Origin: Streptomyces lomondensis
GTDB lineage: Bacteria; Actinomycetota; Actinomycetes; Streptomycetales; Streptomycetaceae
DNA: 64,000 nucleotides
NCBI RefSeq assembly: GCF_014651035.1
Contig: NZ_BMWC01000005.1
Span: forward strand, 186,001 to 250,000
Direction of reading: 5' to 3'
Shown here in pieces: positions 26,081-34,757 of the stretch (position 1 is its first letter; each line of letters opens with the position of its first letter). Below the pieces are notes generated by a model. The model did no database searches. It was not told the origin of the DNA and saw only the letters and a program-made list of their open reading frames with translations. Position numbers and translations under genes: made by a program.

Positions 26081-28450
26081 ATGACACCTGAGCGACCTGA
26101 CCCGGTGGTGCCCACGGCCACGTACCGGCTGCAACTGCAGCCCGAGTTCCCGTTCGGGGCCGCGGCGGCCGTCGTGCCGTATCTGGCCTCGCTCGGCGTC
26201 TCGCACCTGCACCTGTCCCCCGTCCTGGAGGCCGTGCCCGGCTCGACGCACGGCTACGACGTCGTCGACCACGCGCGCGTGCGCGAGGAGCTGGGCGGCG
26301 AGGAGGGGCTGCGGGCGCTGGCGCGCACCGCGCGGGAGCACGGGCTCGGCCTGGTGGTGGACATCGTCCCGAACCACATGGCCATGGCCCCACGCCACAA
26401 CCGGGCCCTGTGGGAGGTGCTGCGCGAGGGCCCGAAGTCGCCGTACGCGCGGTGGTTCGACATCGACTGGGAGGCGCAGGACGGCCAGGTGCTGCTGCCG
26501 GTGCTCGGCGGACCGCTGGGCGAGGTGCTCGACGAGCTGCGTGTCGACGGTGACGTGCTGCGCTACTACGACCACGTGTTCCCGCTGCGCGAGGGCACCG
26601 GGGACCTGCCGCTGCCGCATCTGCTGGACGCGCAGTGGTACCGCCCCGTGTGGTGGCGGCTGGCCCGGACCGAGCTCAACTACCGGCGGTTCTTCAGCAT
26701 CTCGGAGCTCATCGGGGTGCGGGTGGAGGACCCCGAGGTCTTCGAGGCCACCCACGACAAGATCCTCCAGCTGCTCCACGAGGGCGTGATCGACGGGCTG
26801 CGCGTCGACCACCCCGACGGCCTCGCCGACCCCGACGGCTACCTCACGCGGCTGCACGAGGCGGCGGGCGGCCGCTGGACGGTCGTGGAGAAGATCCTGG
26901 CCGACGGCGAGCGGCTGCCGGCCTCCTGGCCGGTCGCGGGCACCACCGGCTACGACGCCCTGCGGCACGTGGACGGGCTCTTCACGGACCCGGCCGGGTT
27001 CGGGGACCTCCTGGGGCAGTACCGGCGGTTCGCGGCCCCGCAGACGGACCGGGGCGGGCAGTGGGAGGCGACGGTGCGGCGGGCGGCGTACAAGGTCCTC
27101 ACGCACGAGCTGGCGACCGAGACCGACCGGCTGGTGCGGGTGGCGGCCCGGCTGTGCGCGACGTCGCCGGAGCCGGGGCTGCGCGACCGCGCGCCCTGGG
27201 CGCTGCGCACCGCCCTCCAGGAGCTGCTGGTGCGCATGGAGGTCTACCGGCCGTACGAGTCCGTGGACGCGGCGTCCGTGGTCACCGAGGAGGCCGCGGC
27301 CGAGGCCCGGCTCGCCTTCGCCGTGCCCGAGGAGGCCGGAGCGGTGGACGTCGTACGCGATCTGGTGCTCGGACGGTACGGCGACGGGCCCGCGCAGGTG
27401 GAGTTCCGGACGCGGTTCGCGCAGACCGCGTCGGCGCTGCGGGCGAAGTCCGTCGAGGACACGGCGTTCTACCGGTACGTGCCGCTGCTGTCGGCGACCG
27501 AGGTGGGCGGCAATCCGGGCAGTCCGGCGCTGTCGCCGGAGGAGTTCCACGCGTACTGCGCGCGCGTGCAGCGCGACTGGCCGGTGACCGGGACGGTCGC
27601 CTCGACGCACGACACCAAGCGCAGCGCCGACGTCCGGGCGGCGCTGCACGTGCTCACGGAGTGTCCGGACCGCTGGGCGGACGTCCTCGCCGAGGTGACG
27701 CGCACCGGCGAGGGCGTGCCGGACGCGCAGCTGGCGTGGGCGGCCTGGCAGACGGTGTTCGGGCTCGGCCCGGTCCCCGGGGCGCTGGAGCGGGTGCGGG
27801 GGGCGCTGCTGAAGCACGTGCGCGAGGCGGGCCTGTACACCAGCTGGACCGAGCAGGAGCCGCCGTACGAGGAGGCGGTGGCGCGGTTCGTGGCGGCCGG
27901 GCCGTGCGGGGCGCCGGGTGAGCGGATCGCCGCGTTCCGGGAGTCGCTGGAGCCGCACGTCCGGGCCAACGTGCTGGGCACGGCCCTGGTCCAGCTGACG
28001 ATGCCGGGCGTCCCGGACGTCTACCAGGGCACCGAGGCCGAGTACCGGGCGCTGGTCGACCCGGACAACCGGCGGGCGGTGGGCTTCCCGCCCGAGGAGT
28101 CCGGCGGCGCGTCCGGGGACAAGGTGGCGGTGACGCGGGCGGCGCTGGGGCTGCGGGCCCGGCGGCCCGACGCGTTCGGCGACACGGCGACCTACATGCC
28201 GTTGCCGGCGGAGGGACCGGCGGCCGGGCACTGCCTGGCGTTCGCCCGCTCCGGTGCGGCGGTGACGGCCGTGACGCGCCTGTCGCTGCGGCTCGCCGAG
28301 GCGGGCGGCTGGCAGGACACGCGCCTGACGCTGCCGCCGGGGCGGTGGGCGGACCTACTGGATCCGGAGCGGGAGTTCACGGGGCACGCGCGCGTGGCGG
28401 AATTGTTCGCGGCACTCCCCGTGGCGCTGCTGGAGAGGGTGGGCGACTGA
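26081..28450 (+). CDS. treY: Malto-oligosyltrehalose synthase
   Basis: TreY converts the reducing-end linkage of maltodextrins to alpha,alpha-1,1, giving maltooligosyltrehalose. The 789-residue protein has TATYRLQLQPEFPF near its start, SPVLEAVPGSTHGYDVVDH, DGLRVDHPDGLADPDGYL (nucleophile Asp), WTVVEKIL (Glu) and ASTHDTKRSADVRA (Asp). The ATG at 26081 matches the family start; the frame is open to 25976 without support. It lies 115 bases after glgX and probably shares its transcript. The next step, TreZ, is encoded 6 kb downstream. It is convergent with a LysR-type gene two bases away. Confidence 0.95.
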   Translation: MTPERPDPVVPTATYRLQLQPEFPFGAAAAVVPYLASLGVSHLHLSPVLEAVPGSTHGYDVVDHARVREELGGEEGLRALARTAREHGLGLVVDIVPNHMAMAPRHNRALWEVLREGPKSPYARWFDIDWEAQDGQVLLPVLGGPLGEVLDELRVDGDVLRYYDHVFPLREGTGDLPLPHLLDAQWYRPVWWRLARTELNYRRFFSISELIGVRVEDPEVFEATHDKILQLLHEGVIDGLRVDHPDGLADPDGYLTRLHEAAGGRWTVVEKILADGERLPASWPVAGTTGYDALRHVDGLFTDPAGFGDLLGQYRRFAAPQTDRGGQWEATVRRAAYKVLTHELATETDRLVRVAARLCATSPEPGLRDRAPWALRTALQELLVRMEVYRPYESVDAASVVTEEAAAEARLAFAVPEEAGAVDVVRDLVLGRYGDGPAQVEFRTRFAQTASALRAKSVEDTAFYRYVPLLSATEVGGNPGSPALSPEEFHAYCARVQRDWPVTGTVASTHDTKRSADVRAALHVLTECPDRWADVLAEVTRTGEGVPDAQLAWAAWQTVFGLGPVPGALERVRGALLKHVREAGLYTSWTEQEPPYEEAVARFVAAGPCGAPGERIAAFRESLEPHVRANVLGTALVQLTMPGVPDVYQGTEAEYRALVDPDNRRAVGFPPEESGGASGDKVAVTRAALGLRARRPDAFGDTATYMPLPAEGPAAGHCLAFARSGAAVTAVTRLSLRLAEAGGWQDTRLTLPPGRWADLLDPEREFTGHARVAELFAALPVALLERVGD

Positions 28451-28452
28451 GC

Positions 28453-29391
28453 TCAGGCGACCGCCGGGCCGTCCTGGGCGCAGTCCTCGTACGCCCGCGG
28501 GAGGACGTGCGGGCGCGGCCAGGCCGTCCGCAGCAGGTCGGCGAAGGCCGCCGCCGCGCCGGTCGGCACCACGCGCGAGAAGACCGTCAGGGTGCGCTTC
28601 CAGGCCGGGTCGGGTGACAGGACGACACAGCCCTCGCCGACCGCGTCCCGGACGAGATGGGCGGGCGCGGCGCAGACGCCGACGCCCGCCGCGGCCATCC
28701 GCACCGCCGTCGAGGTGTGCTCGGTGAACACGGCCGTGCGCGGGGCGAAGCCGGCGCGGCCGCAGGCCCAGTCGAGGAAGCGCTCGCCGTGGACGACGGG
28801 TTCCATGGCGCAGCGCACCCAGGGGCGGTCGGCGAGTTCCGGCAGCGTCACCGTCGTACGGCCGGCGAACCGGTCGTCGAAGGGCACCACGAGGACGATG
28901 TCCTCCTCGCCGACGGGCACGACGGTGCCCTGCCAGCCACCGGGCACCGGACCGACGGCGAGGTCGGCCGTGCCGCGCTCGACCTGCTCCTCCAGGGCCT
29001 GCGAGGTGGCGTACTCGTGGAGGTGCAGCAGCACGTGCGGGTGCGCGGCGCGCCAGCGGGCGAAGACGTCCGGGAGGACGCCGACCGCGACGGAGTGCAC
29101 GGCGGCGACATGGAGCTCGCCGCCCTCCGCGCCGGCGGCGGCCCGGGCCGCGCGGCGGGCCTGGACGGCGCTGCGCACGGCGAGTTCGGCGTGCGGCCGG
29201 AACGCGCGTCCCATCGGGGTCAGGCGCACGCCGCGCGGCATGCGCTCCAGGAGCGCGCCGCCGACCGACCGCTCCAGGGCCTTGATCTGGTGGGACAGCG
29301 CGGGCTGCGAGACGTGCAGGATCTCCGCCGCGCGGGTGAAGGACGCCTCCTCGACGACCGTCAGGAAGTACTCCATCTGCCGCAGGCTCAA
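28453..29391 (-). CDS. LysR-type transcriptional regulator
   Basis: This 312-residue regulator has the N-terminal helix-turn-helix (LRQMEYFLTVVEEASFTRAAEILHVSQPALSHQIKALE) and the C-terminal type-2 periplasmic-binding-like effector domain. The TTG at 29391 is chosen because GGGGAGGGG lies directly upstream and the resulting start is the family norm; an ATG at 29448 has no ribosome site. It is divergent from lpd across 84 bases, the usual arrangement for a LysR regulator and its target. The effector cannot be predicted. Confidence 0.9.
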   Translation of the reverse strand: MSLRQMEYFLTVVEEASFTRAAEILHVSQPALSHQIKALERSVGGALLERMPRGVRLTPMGRAFRPHAELAVRSAVQARRAARAAAGAEGGELHVAAVHSVAVGVLPDVFARWRAAHPHVLLHLHEYATSQALEEQVERGTADLAVGPVPGGWQGTVVPVGEEDIVLVVPFDDRFAGRTTVTLPELADRPWVRCAMEPVVHGERFLDWACGRAGFAPRTAVFTEHTSTAVRMAAAGVGVCAAPAHLVRDAVGEGCVVLSPDPAWKRTLTVFSRVVPTGAAAAFADLLRTAWPRPHVLPRAYEDCAQDGPAVA

Positions 29392-29475
29392 GGCCCCTCC
29401 CCATAAACGCCCTGCATCGATTCCACAAGAACATTGCCTTGGACTCATGGCAAGGGCCGGGCGGAGGCTGAGGGC

Positions 29476-31005
29476 ATGGACTCACCCGACGTCATCGTCA
29501 TCGGCGGCGGCACCGGCGGTTACAGCACCGCCCTGCGCGCCGCGGCCCTCGGTCTGGAGGTCGTGCTCGTCGAGCGGGACAAGGTCGGCGGGACGTGTCT
29601 GCACCGCGGCTGCATCCCGAGCAAGGCGATGCTGCACGCGGCCGAACTCGTCGACGGCATCGCCGAGGCACGCGAACGCTGGGGCGTGAAGGCGACGCTG
29701 GACGCCGTGGACTGGCCGGCGCTGGTGGCCACCCGCGACGACATCGTGGCCCGCAACCACCGGGGCGTGCAGGCGCATCTCGCGCACGCGGGCGTACGGG
29801 TGATCGCGGGGAGCGCCCGGCTGACGGGGCCGCGGTCCGTGCGCGTGGAGGGCGTGCGCGGCGAACCCGGCGTGCACGACATCCCCAGGGGGCACGGCGA
29901 ACCCGGCGCGCACGACAACCCCAGGGGGCACGGCGAACCCGGCGTGCACGACAACCCCAGGGGGCACGGTGAATCCGGCGCGCAAGACCTGTCCGCGCGC
30001 CGCGGCCTGGTGCTCGCGACCGGCTCACGGCCGCGCACGCTCCCGGGGCTCGAACCGGACGGGCGGCGCGTGGTGACGAGCGACGATGCCCTCTTCGCGC
30101 CCGGGCTCCCGGCGTCCGTGCTGGTGCTCGGCGGGGGCGCGATCGGGGTGGAGTACGCCTCCTTCCACCGCTCCCTGGGCGCCGAGGTCACCCTCGTGGA
30201 GGCCGCCGACCGGATCGTGCCGCTGGAGGACGCCGAGGTGAGCCGGCATCTGACGCGCGGTCTGAAGAAGCGCGGCATCGACGTCCGGGCCGGCGCCCGG
30301 CTCCTGGACGCCGAGGTCCTCGACGACGGGGTGCGCGCACGCGTGCGCACCGCCCGGGGCGAGACGCTCACGATCGCGGCCGAGCGGCTGCTGGTGGCGG
30401 TCGGGCGGACCCCGGTCACCGACGGCCTGGACGTGACCGCCGCGGGCCTCGCCACGGACGAGCGCGGTTTCGTCGTACCGGCCGACTGGGACCGGCTGGA
30501 GACGGCCGTGCCCGGCGTCCACGTCGTGGGCGACCTGCTGCCTCCGCCGTCGCTCGGGCTGGCCCACGCGTCGTTCGCGGAGGGGCTGCTGGTGGCCGAG
30601 ACGCTGGCCGGTGTGCCCTCCGCGCCGGTGGACTACGCGGCGGTGCCCCGCGTCACGTACTCGTCGCCGCAGACCGCGGCCGTGGGTCTGAGCGAGGCCG
30701 AGGCACGCGCGCGTGGGCACGAGGTGGTGACCAACAGCATGCCGCTGACCGCCGTGGCGAAGGGCATGGTGCACGGGCAGGGCGGCATGGTGAAGGTCGT
30801 CGCCGAGGCCGGCGGCGGACGCGTGCTGGGCGTGCACCTGGTGGGTCCGCACGTGTCGGAGATGATCGCCGAGAGCCAGCTGGTCGTCGGCTGGGACGCC
30901 GAGCCGTCCGACGTGGCCCGCCACGTCCATCCGCACCCCACTCTGTCCGAGGCGGTCGGCGAGGCGTTCCTGACCCTGGCGGGACGGGGGCTGCACCAGC
31001 AGTAG
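29476..31005 (+). CDS. lpdA: Dihydrolipoyl dehydrogenase with internal repeat insertion
   Basis: This 509-residue flavoprotein reoxidises dihydrolipoamide with NAD+. It has VIVIGGGTGGYSTALRAA (FAD), the redox disulfide GGTCLHRGCIPSK (C41/C46), LVLGGGAIGVEYASF (NAD) and the C-terminal HVHPHPTLSEAVGEAFL with the active-site His-Glu pair. Residues 129-171 are an insertion made of a 12-residue unit repeated 3.6 times, absent from ordinary enzymes of this type. The ATG at 29476 has GGAGG upstream. It is not linked to pyruvate or 2-oxoglutarate dehydrogenase genes, and a LysR gene is divergent from it. Confidence 0.92.
   Translation: MDSPDVIVIGGGTGGYSTALRAAALGLEVVLVERDKVGGTCLHRGCIPSKAMLHAAELVDGIAEARERWGVKATLDAVDWPALVATRDDIVARNHRGVQAHLAHAGVRVIAGSARLTGPRSVRVEGVRGEPGVHDIPRGHGEPGAHDNPRGHGEPGVHDNPRGHGESGAQDLSARRGLVLATGSRPRTLPGLEPDGRRVVTSDDALFAPGLPASVLVLGGGAIGVEYASFHRSLGAEVTLVEAADRIVPLEDAEVSRHLTRGLKKRGIDVRAGARLLDAEVLDDGVRARVRTARGETLTIAAERLLVAVGRTPVTDGLDVTAAGLATDERGFVVPADWDRLETAVPGVHVVGDLLPPPSLGLAHASFAEGLLVAETLAGVPSAPVDYAAVPRVTYSSPQTAAVGLSEAEARARGHEVVTNSMPLTAVAKGMVHGQGGMVKVVAEAGGGRVLGVHLVGPHVSEMIAESQLVVGWDAEPSDVARHVHPHPTLSEAVGEAFLTLAGRGLHQQ
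29860..29988 (+). repeat. 36-base tandem repeat inside lpdA
   Basis: Three full 36-base units (29860-29895, 29896-29931, 29932-29967) and a degenerate 21-base partial unit are arranged head to tail, in frame. Each unit encodes a 12-residue motif beginning GEPG and containing HD and PRGHG. Units differ by only a few bases, which indicates recent expansion by slippage. Confidence 0.9.
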
Positions 31006-31145
31006 TCACCTCGTACCGGTGACACAGCCCGCGCCGCCCGGGCCAGTGCTTCCGGGCGCCCCCTGGAGCCTCCCCCGTCGCGCCCTTGACACCGCACCAT
31101 GGCCATGGGGTACTGCGATTGCGAACTCGGGCGGATGTGACGGGG

Positions 31146-32396
31146 GTGAGTGTCCTGCCGGAGCTGCGCTACCCGACGGTGACCGAACTGGTCTCTGCTG
31201 CCCGGGCGTTGACCGCCCACCGCCCCGGTGTGTGCACCCTGCGGCAGGTGGGTTCCTCGCGGGCGGGCAGACCTCTGCACCTGCTGTCCGTGGGCCGCGC
31301 CCGCCGCGCCGTGCTGGTGGTCGCCGGCGCCCACGCCAACGAGCCGACCGGCTCCTGCACCCTGCTCGCGCTGGCCCGGCGGGTGCTGGAGCAGCGGGAG
31401 TTGCGTGACGGCGTCTCCTGGCACTTCCTGCTGTGCGCGGACCCCGACGGGGCGAGCCTGCATGTGACGCCGGCGCCGCGCAGCCTGTTCGACTACCACC
31501 TCGGCTTCTTCCGCCCCGCCGGCCCGGAGCAGCCGGAGTGGGCCCCGTCGGTGCTGCCGCCGGACCGGCTGCCCCCCGAGACCCGGGCCCTGACCGGCGT
31601 CATCGACGAACTGCGCCCCTACCTCCAGGTGACCCTGCACGGCACGGATCTGGGCGGCAGCTGGGTGCAGTTGACGAAGGACGTGCCCGGGCTGGCCGAG
31701 CCGTTCGCCAAGTCCGCGGCGGAGCTGCACATCCCGGTGGAGACCGGCGCGTCGGACGCCGCGGGCTGGCCCGCGTCCGGGCCCGGGGTGCACGTGATGC
31801 CCGCCCCGGAGGCCGGACCGGCGTACCCGAGCCTGCCGGACGACGCGCGGCACAGCACCTGGTACCACGCCCACCGGTACGGCGGGCTGACGGCGGTGGT
31901 CGAGGTGCCGATGTGGGCCAGCGACCTGGTGGACGATCCGGCCCCGCATCCGGCTCCGGCTGCGGCGATCGGGCGGCTGGCGCGCCGGCTGCAACGCGAC
32001 GCGCTGGAGGTGACGCGCGTGCTCGACGGCGCGCTGCCCCGGCTGGCGGAGCTGGACGGGCCGTTGCTGCGGGCCGCCCGGTGGGGGCTGGAACTGGTGC
32101 CGGGGCTGGCCGCCGACCTGGTCCACACCCCGCCCGCCGACCGCACCCGGGCCTACGTGGGCAGCGTGGACGCGTTCGCGCGGCGCGTGCCGCTGCGGGC
32201 GGCGGCCATGCTGCGGCGGGTGCTGCGCGGGACCGACGACCGGGCGGCGGAACAGCTGGAGGAACTCGTCGCGACCTGGAGCGACGCTTTCGCGGAACGT
32301 TTCCGCGCCCGCTGGGTGCCCTTGCAGCACCAGGTCGAGCACCAGTCCCGCACGGTGCTCGCGGCGGCGCTGCACGCGCGCGAGGAAGCCGACTAG
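31146..32396 (+). CDS. M14 family zinc carboxypeptidase
   Basis: This 416-residue protein has M14 metallopeptidase ligands: HANE in VVAGAHANEPTGS (His and Glu), the second His in LQVTLHGTDLGG, and a likely catalytic Glu in AVVEVPMWA. It has no signal peptide, so it probably acts on peptides or modified peptidoglycan fragments in the cytosol. GTG 31146 is preferred (start SVLPELRYPTV) although a GTG at 31137 is possible; TTGACA at 31086-31091 may be its -35. A paralogue lies tail to tail 52 bases downstream, on the other strand. Confidence 0.82.
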   Translation: MSVLPELRYPTVTELVSAARALTAHRPGVCTLRQVGSSRAGRPLHLLSVGRARRAVLVVAGAHANEPTGSCTLLALARRVLEQRELRDGVSWHFLLCADPDGASLHVTPAPRSLFDYHLGFFRPAGPEQPEWAPSVLPPDRLPPETRALTGVIDELRPYLQVTLHGTDLGGSWVQLTKDVPGLAEPFAKSAAELHIPVETGASDAAGWPASGPGVHVMPAPEAGPAYPSLPDDARHSTWYHAHRYGGLTAVVEVPMWASDLVDDPAPHPAPAAAIGRLARRLQRDALEVTRVLDGALPRLAELDGPLLRAARWGLELVPGLAADLVHTPPADRTRAYVGSVDAFARRVPLRAAAMLRRVLRGTDDRAAEQLEELVATWSDAFAERFRARWVPLQHQVEHQSRTVLAAALHAREEAD

Positions 32397-32448
32397 AGCA
32401 AGTCGGTCAGAGAAGGCCGATCAGAGGAAGCCGACCGGACGCACCCCG

Positions 32449-33810
32449 TCAGGGCGTCATGCCCGCCGCGTCGGCGCCGCCGCCCCGCACCCCCACCCCT
32501 GGCTCGGCCGGACCGGAGCCCGGGCGCGGATGCCGTCCGGCCAGCTCGAACGCGGCGAGCACCACGCGCGCCTGGTACTCCGCCTGGCGGGCCACCGGGA
32601 TCCAGCGCGCCCCGCAGCCGTCACGGTAGTCGGCGCACCACTCGTCGATGAGCCGGTCCAGCTCCGGCAGGGCCCCGGCCGGGTCGCGGCCGGCGCCGCG
32701 CACGAGCTGGCGCAGCAGTCCCGCGGTGCGCAGGGCCAGCCGTCGCCCGGAGATGCGCAGGGCGGCCAGGTGCGCGGTGCTCAGGGCCGGCAGGGGGTGG
32801 GCCGCGCCGTCGCCGGTGTCGGGGTCCCAGGCGTCGGCGAGGCCGGGGCAGACCAGTAAATAGTCGTCCACCGGGGCGAGCAGGCGCGCCGCGTCGGGCA
32901 CGGCGGCGAGGTGCGGCCGGATCCGGGCCAGCACCTGCCGCAGCAGGCCCGTGTCGTGGCGCAGGGCGCGGCTGACGGACCGCAGCACCGCGTCCCGGTC
33001 CGCGGGCGGGGAGCCGTCCGACACGGCCGCCACGCCCCACATGGGCGCCTCGACGACCGCGGTGACGGTGCCGTGCCGGTGCGGGTGGAACCACGTCGAC
33101 TCGACGGCGGCTTCCGTTATGGCCGCGGCCAGGTCGGCCCGGCGCGGCGGCGGGATCCGGTAGACGGCGGGCCCGAGGCCGGGCCAGTACAGGGCGTCGT
33201 AGGCGCCGAGTTCGCGCGGGATGCCGAGCCGCTCCGCGATCGGGGTGAGCCGCTGGGCGAGGCCGGGCAGGTCGTCGGTGAGCTCGACGAAGCCGCCGCC
33301 GACGTCGACGCCGTGCAGGGAGCACTGGAGGAACGGCCGCAGTTCGTCCTGGACGTCCAGCAGGGCCCGGGTCTCCGGCAGGGCGGCGCCGGCCGCGCCG
33401 TCGGGCAGCCATTCGGGCTGTTCCAGGAAGCCGGGCCGGAAGAAGTTCCGGAAGTACCGGCCGAGGGTGTACGGGCCGGTCAGCCAGCCCTCGTTGCGGC
33501 GCAGCCCGTCCGGGTCGAGGCACAGCAGCAGGTTCCAGGTGGCGTCGGCGCCCTCGGTGAGCCGCGGGTCGGCCAGGGTCCGCTCGGCCAGGCGCAGCAC
33601 GGTGGCACCGCCCACGGGTTCGTTGGCGTGCGGGCCGGCGACGACGAGGGCCTGGCGGCTGCCGTGGCCGACGGAGAGCAGCCACATCGGGGTGCCGGCG
33701 CGGGACGTGCCGACCCGGCGCAGCCGGGCGTCACGGGGGTGGCGGGCGACGAGGGCGGCGGCCCGGGCGCCCAGTTCGTCGACGGTCGGGTAGCGCAGGA
33801 GGGGCGGCAG
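32449..33810 (-). CDS. M14 family zinc carboxypeptidase, apparent CTG start, TTA codon
   Basis: This is a paralogue of the convergent M14 gene, with ligands in VVAGPHANEPVGG and LQCSLHGVDVGG and the Glu in AVVEAPMWG. The only canonical start, ATG 33687, would remove the conserved N-terminal LLRYPTVDEL segment. The frame remains open upstream, and CTG 33810 lies six bases after a strong GGAGG (33821-33817), giving a 453-residue protein that matches the paralogue start. It contains an in-frame TTA codon (32859-32857), so translation may depend on the bldA leucine tRNA. A C-terminal Pro/Gly-rich tail is unlike the paralogue. Confidence 0.75.
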   Translation of the reverse strand: MPPLLRYPTVDELGARAAALVARHPRDARLRRVGTSRAGTPMWLLSVGHGSRQALVVAGPHANEPVGGATVLRLAERTLADPRLTEGADATWNLLLCLDPDGLRRNEGWLTGPYTLGRYFRNFFRPGFLEQPEWLPDGAAGAALPETRALLDVQDELRPFLQCSLHGVDVGGGFVELTDDLPGLAQRLTPIAERLGIPRELGAYDALYWPGLGPAVYRIPPPRRADLAAAITEAAVESTWFHPHRHGTVTAVVEAPMWGVAAVSDGSPPADRDAVLRSVSRALRHDTGLLRQVLARIRPHLAAVPDAARLLAPVDDYLLVCPGLADAWDPDTGDGAAHPLPALSTAHLAALRISGRRLALRTAGLLRQLVRGAGRDPAGALPELDRLIDEWCADYRDGCGARWIPVARQAEYQARVVLAAFELAGRHPRPGSGPAEPGVGVRGGGADAAGMTP

Positions 33811-33990
33811 GACACACCTCCCCCGTGCGATGCCGTCGGTTCACCAGGTGTAGATGGCGTACGCACAGTCAGTCACGACTTCCGGGGTACGTCAACACCA
33901 TGGAGAGCAAAGGCATTTGAGCCATGCCCCAGGGAACGACAACTGGTAAACCCCAGGCCAGAGGTGAGGTGAGGCTCGGTTTCCGGTCAG

Positions 33991-34059
33991 CCGGCCGACA
34001 ACCGGAACGTCATCGGGCCGACAGCCGGAACATCATCCGGCCGACAGCCGGAACATCAT
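33991..34059. repeat. 23-base tandem triplication at the end of the FHA gene
   Basis: Three 23-base copies (33991-34013, 34014-34036, 34037-34059) differ at only a few positions. Read on the minus strand each carries the last codons of the FHA gene (FRLSAG). Because 23 is not a multiple of three, the stop codon of the gene arises at the junction of the first and second copies. Confidence 0.9.
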
Positions 34060-34584
34060 CCGCCCGAAGCCCACCTGGTCGCCCTCGCGGACCACGGCCG
34101 CCCCGACGACCCGCCGTCCGTTGACCGTCGTGCCGTTGGTGGAGCCGAGGTCGCGCAGAACCCATATGCCGCCCTGGTGGCGCAGTTCGGCGTGCACGCG
34201 GGAGACCGTCTCGTGGTTCAGGCGCAGTCCGCTGGCGGGGTCGCGGCCTATGCGCAGCGGATGGCCGTGCGCCGGGTGGGGCAGCAGCAGCTTGGGCAGC
34301 TTCTCGGCCTGCCAGGCCCTGCGCAGCCGTACGGTGAACCCGGAGACCGCCTCGACGGTGCCGAACACGACGCGGGAGAACCGGCTCTCCGTCGGCAGGT
34401 CGGCGGTGAGCACCGCCAGCTCGTCCGGGCGGCGGGCGGCGAGCGCCAGCTCCATGCGGCGGACGAACGTGTCATGGGACAGGCGGCCCATGGCGGCGCC
34501 GTCGCGGAGCACCTTCAGCACCCTGTCGCGCTCCGCGTCGGAGAGCCGCGCGGGGTACGTGTTGAACTCGAAGGACGACGTCAC
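34033..34584 (-). CDS. DUF1707 and FHA domain protein
   Basis: This 183-residue protein has an N-terminal DUF1707 domain (LSDAERDRVLKVLRDGAAMGRLSHDTFVRRME) and a C-terminal FHA domain: LRIGRDPASGLRL, SRVHAELRHQGGIWVLRDLGSTNGTTVNG. The FHA part should bind phosphothreonine peptides and thus link to Ser/Thr kinases. No membrane segment is visible. Its last codons lie in a triplicated 23-base repeat that formed the present stop. It is divergent from treZ. Confidence 0.92.
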   Translation of the reverse strand: MTSSFEFNTYPARLSDAERDRVLKVLRDGAAMGRLSHDTFVRRMELALAARRPDELAVLTADLPTESRFSRVVFGTVEAVSGFTVRLRRAWQAEKLPKLLLPHPAHGHPLRIGRDPASGLRLNHETVSRVHAELRHQGGIWVLRDLGSTNGTTVNGRRVVGAAVVREGDQVGFGRMMFRLSAG

Positions 34585-34757
34585 GCTCGTGATTGTCGGG
34601 CAGCGCGGCCGGGCTGTCCAGAAAACGGGAGAACGGCCGCCACGCGCGCGTACCCGGCGACACCCGCCGCAAAAGGGAGGATGCGCCAGCGGATTGATCG
34701 CGTTTGACGCACCATGGACGGGCTACATCCCGGTGAGCAGACGAAGGGGAACCGTCC

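Noticed and set aside
29392..29448. ATG 29448 as start of the LysR regulator
   Set aside because: No ribosome site, whereas TTG 29391 follows GGGGAGGGG and gives the usual LysR N-terminus.
29860..29988. Repeats considered as a CRISPR array
   Set aside because: Units are contiguous without spacers and lie in frame inside lpdA; this is a coding minisatellite.
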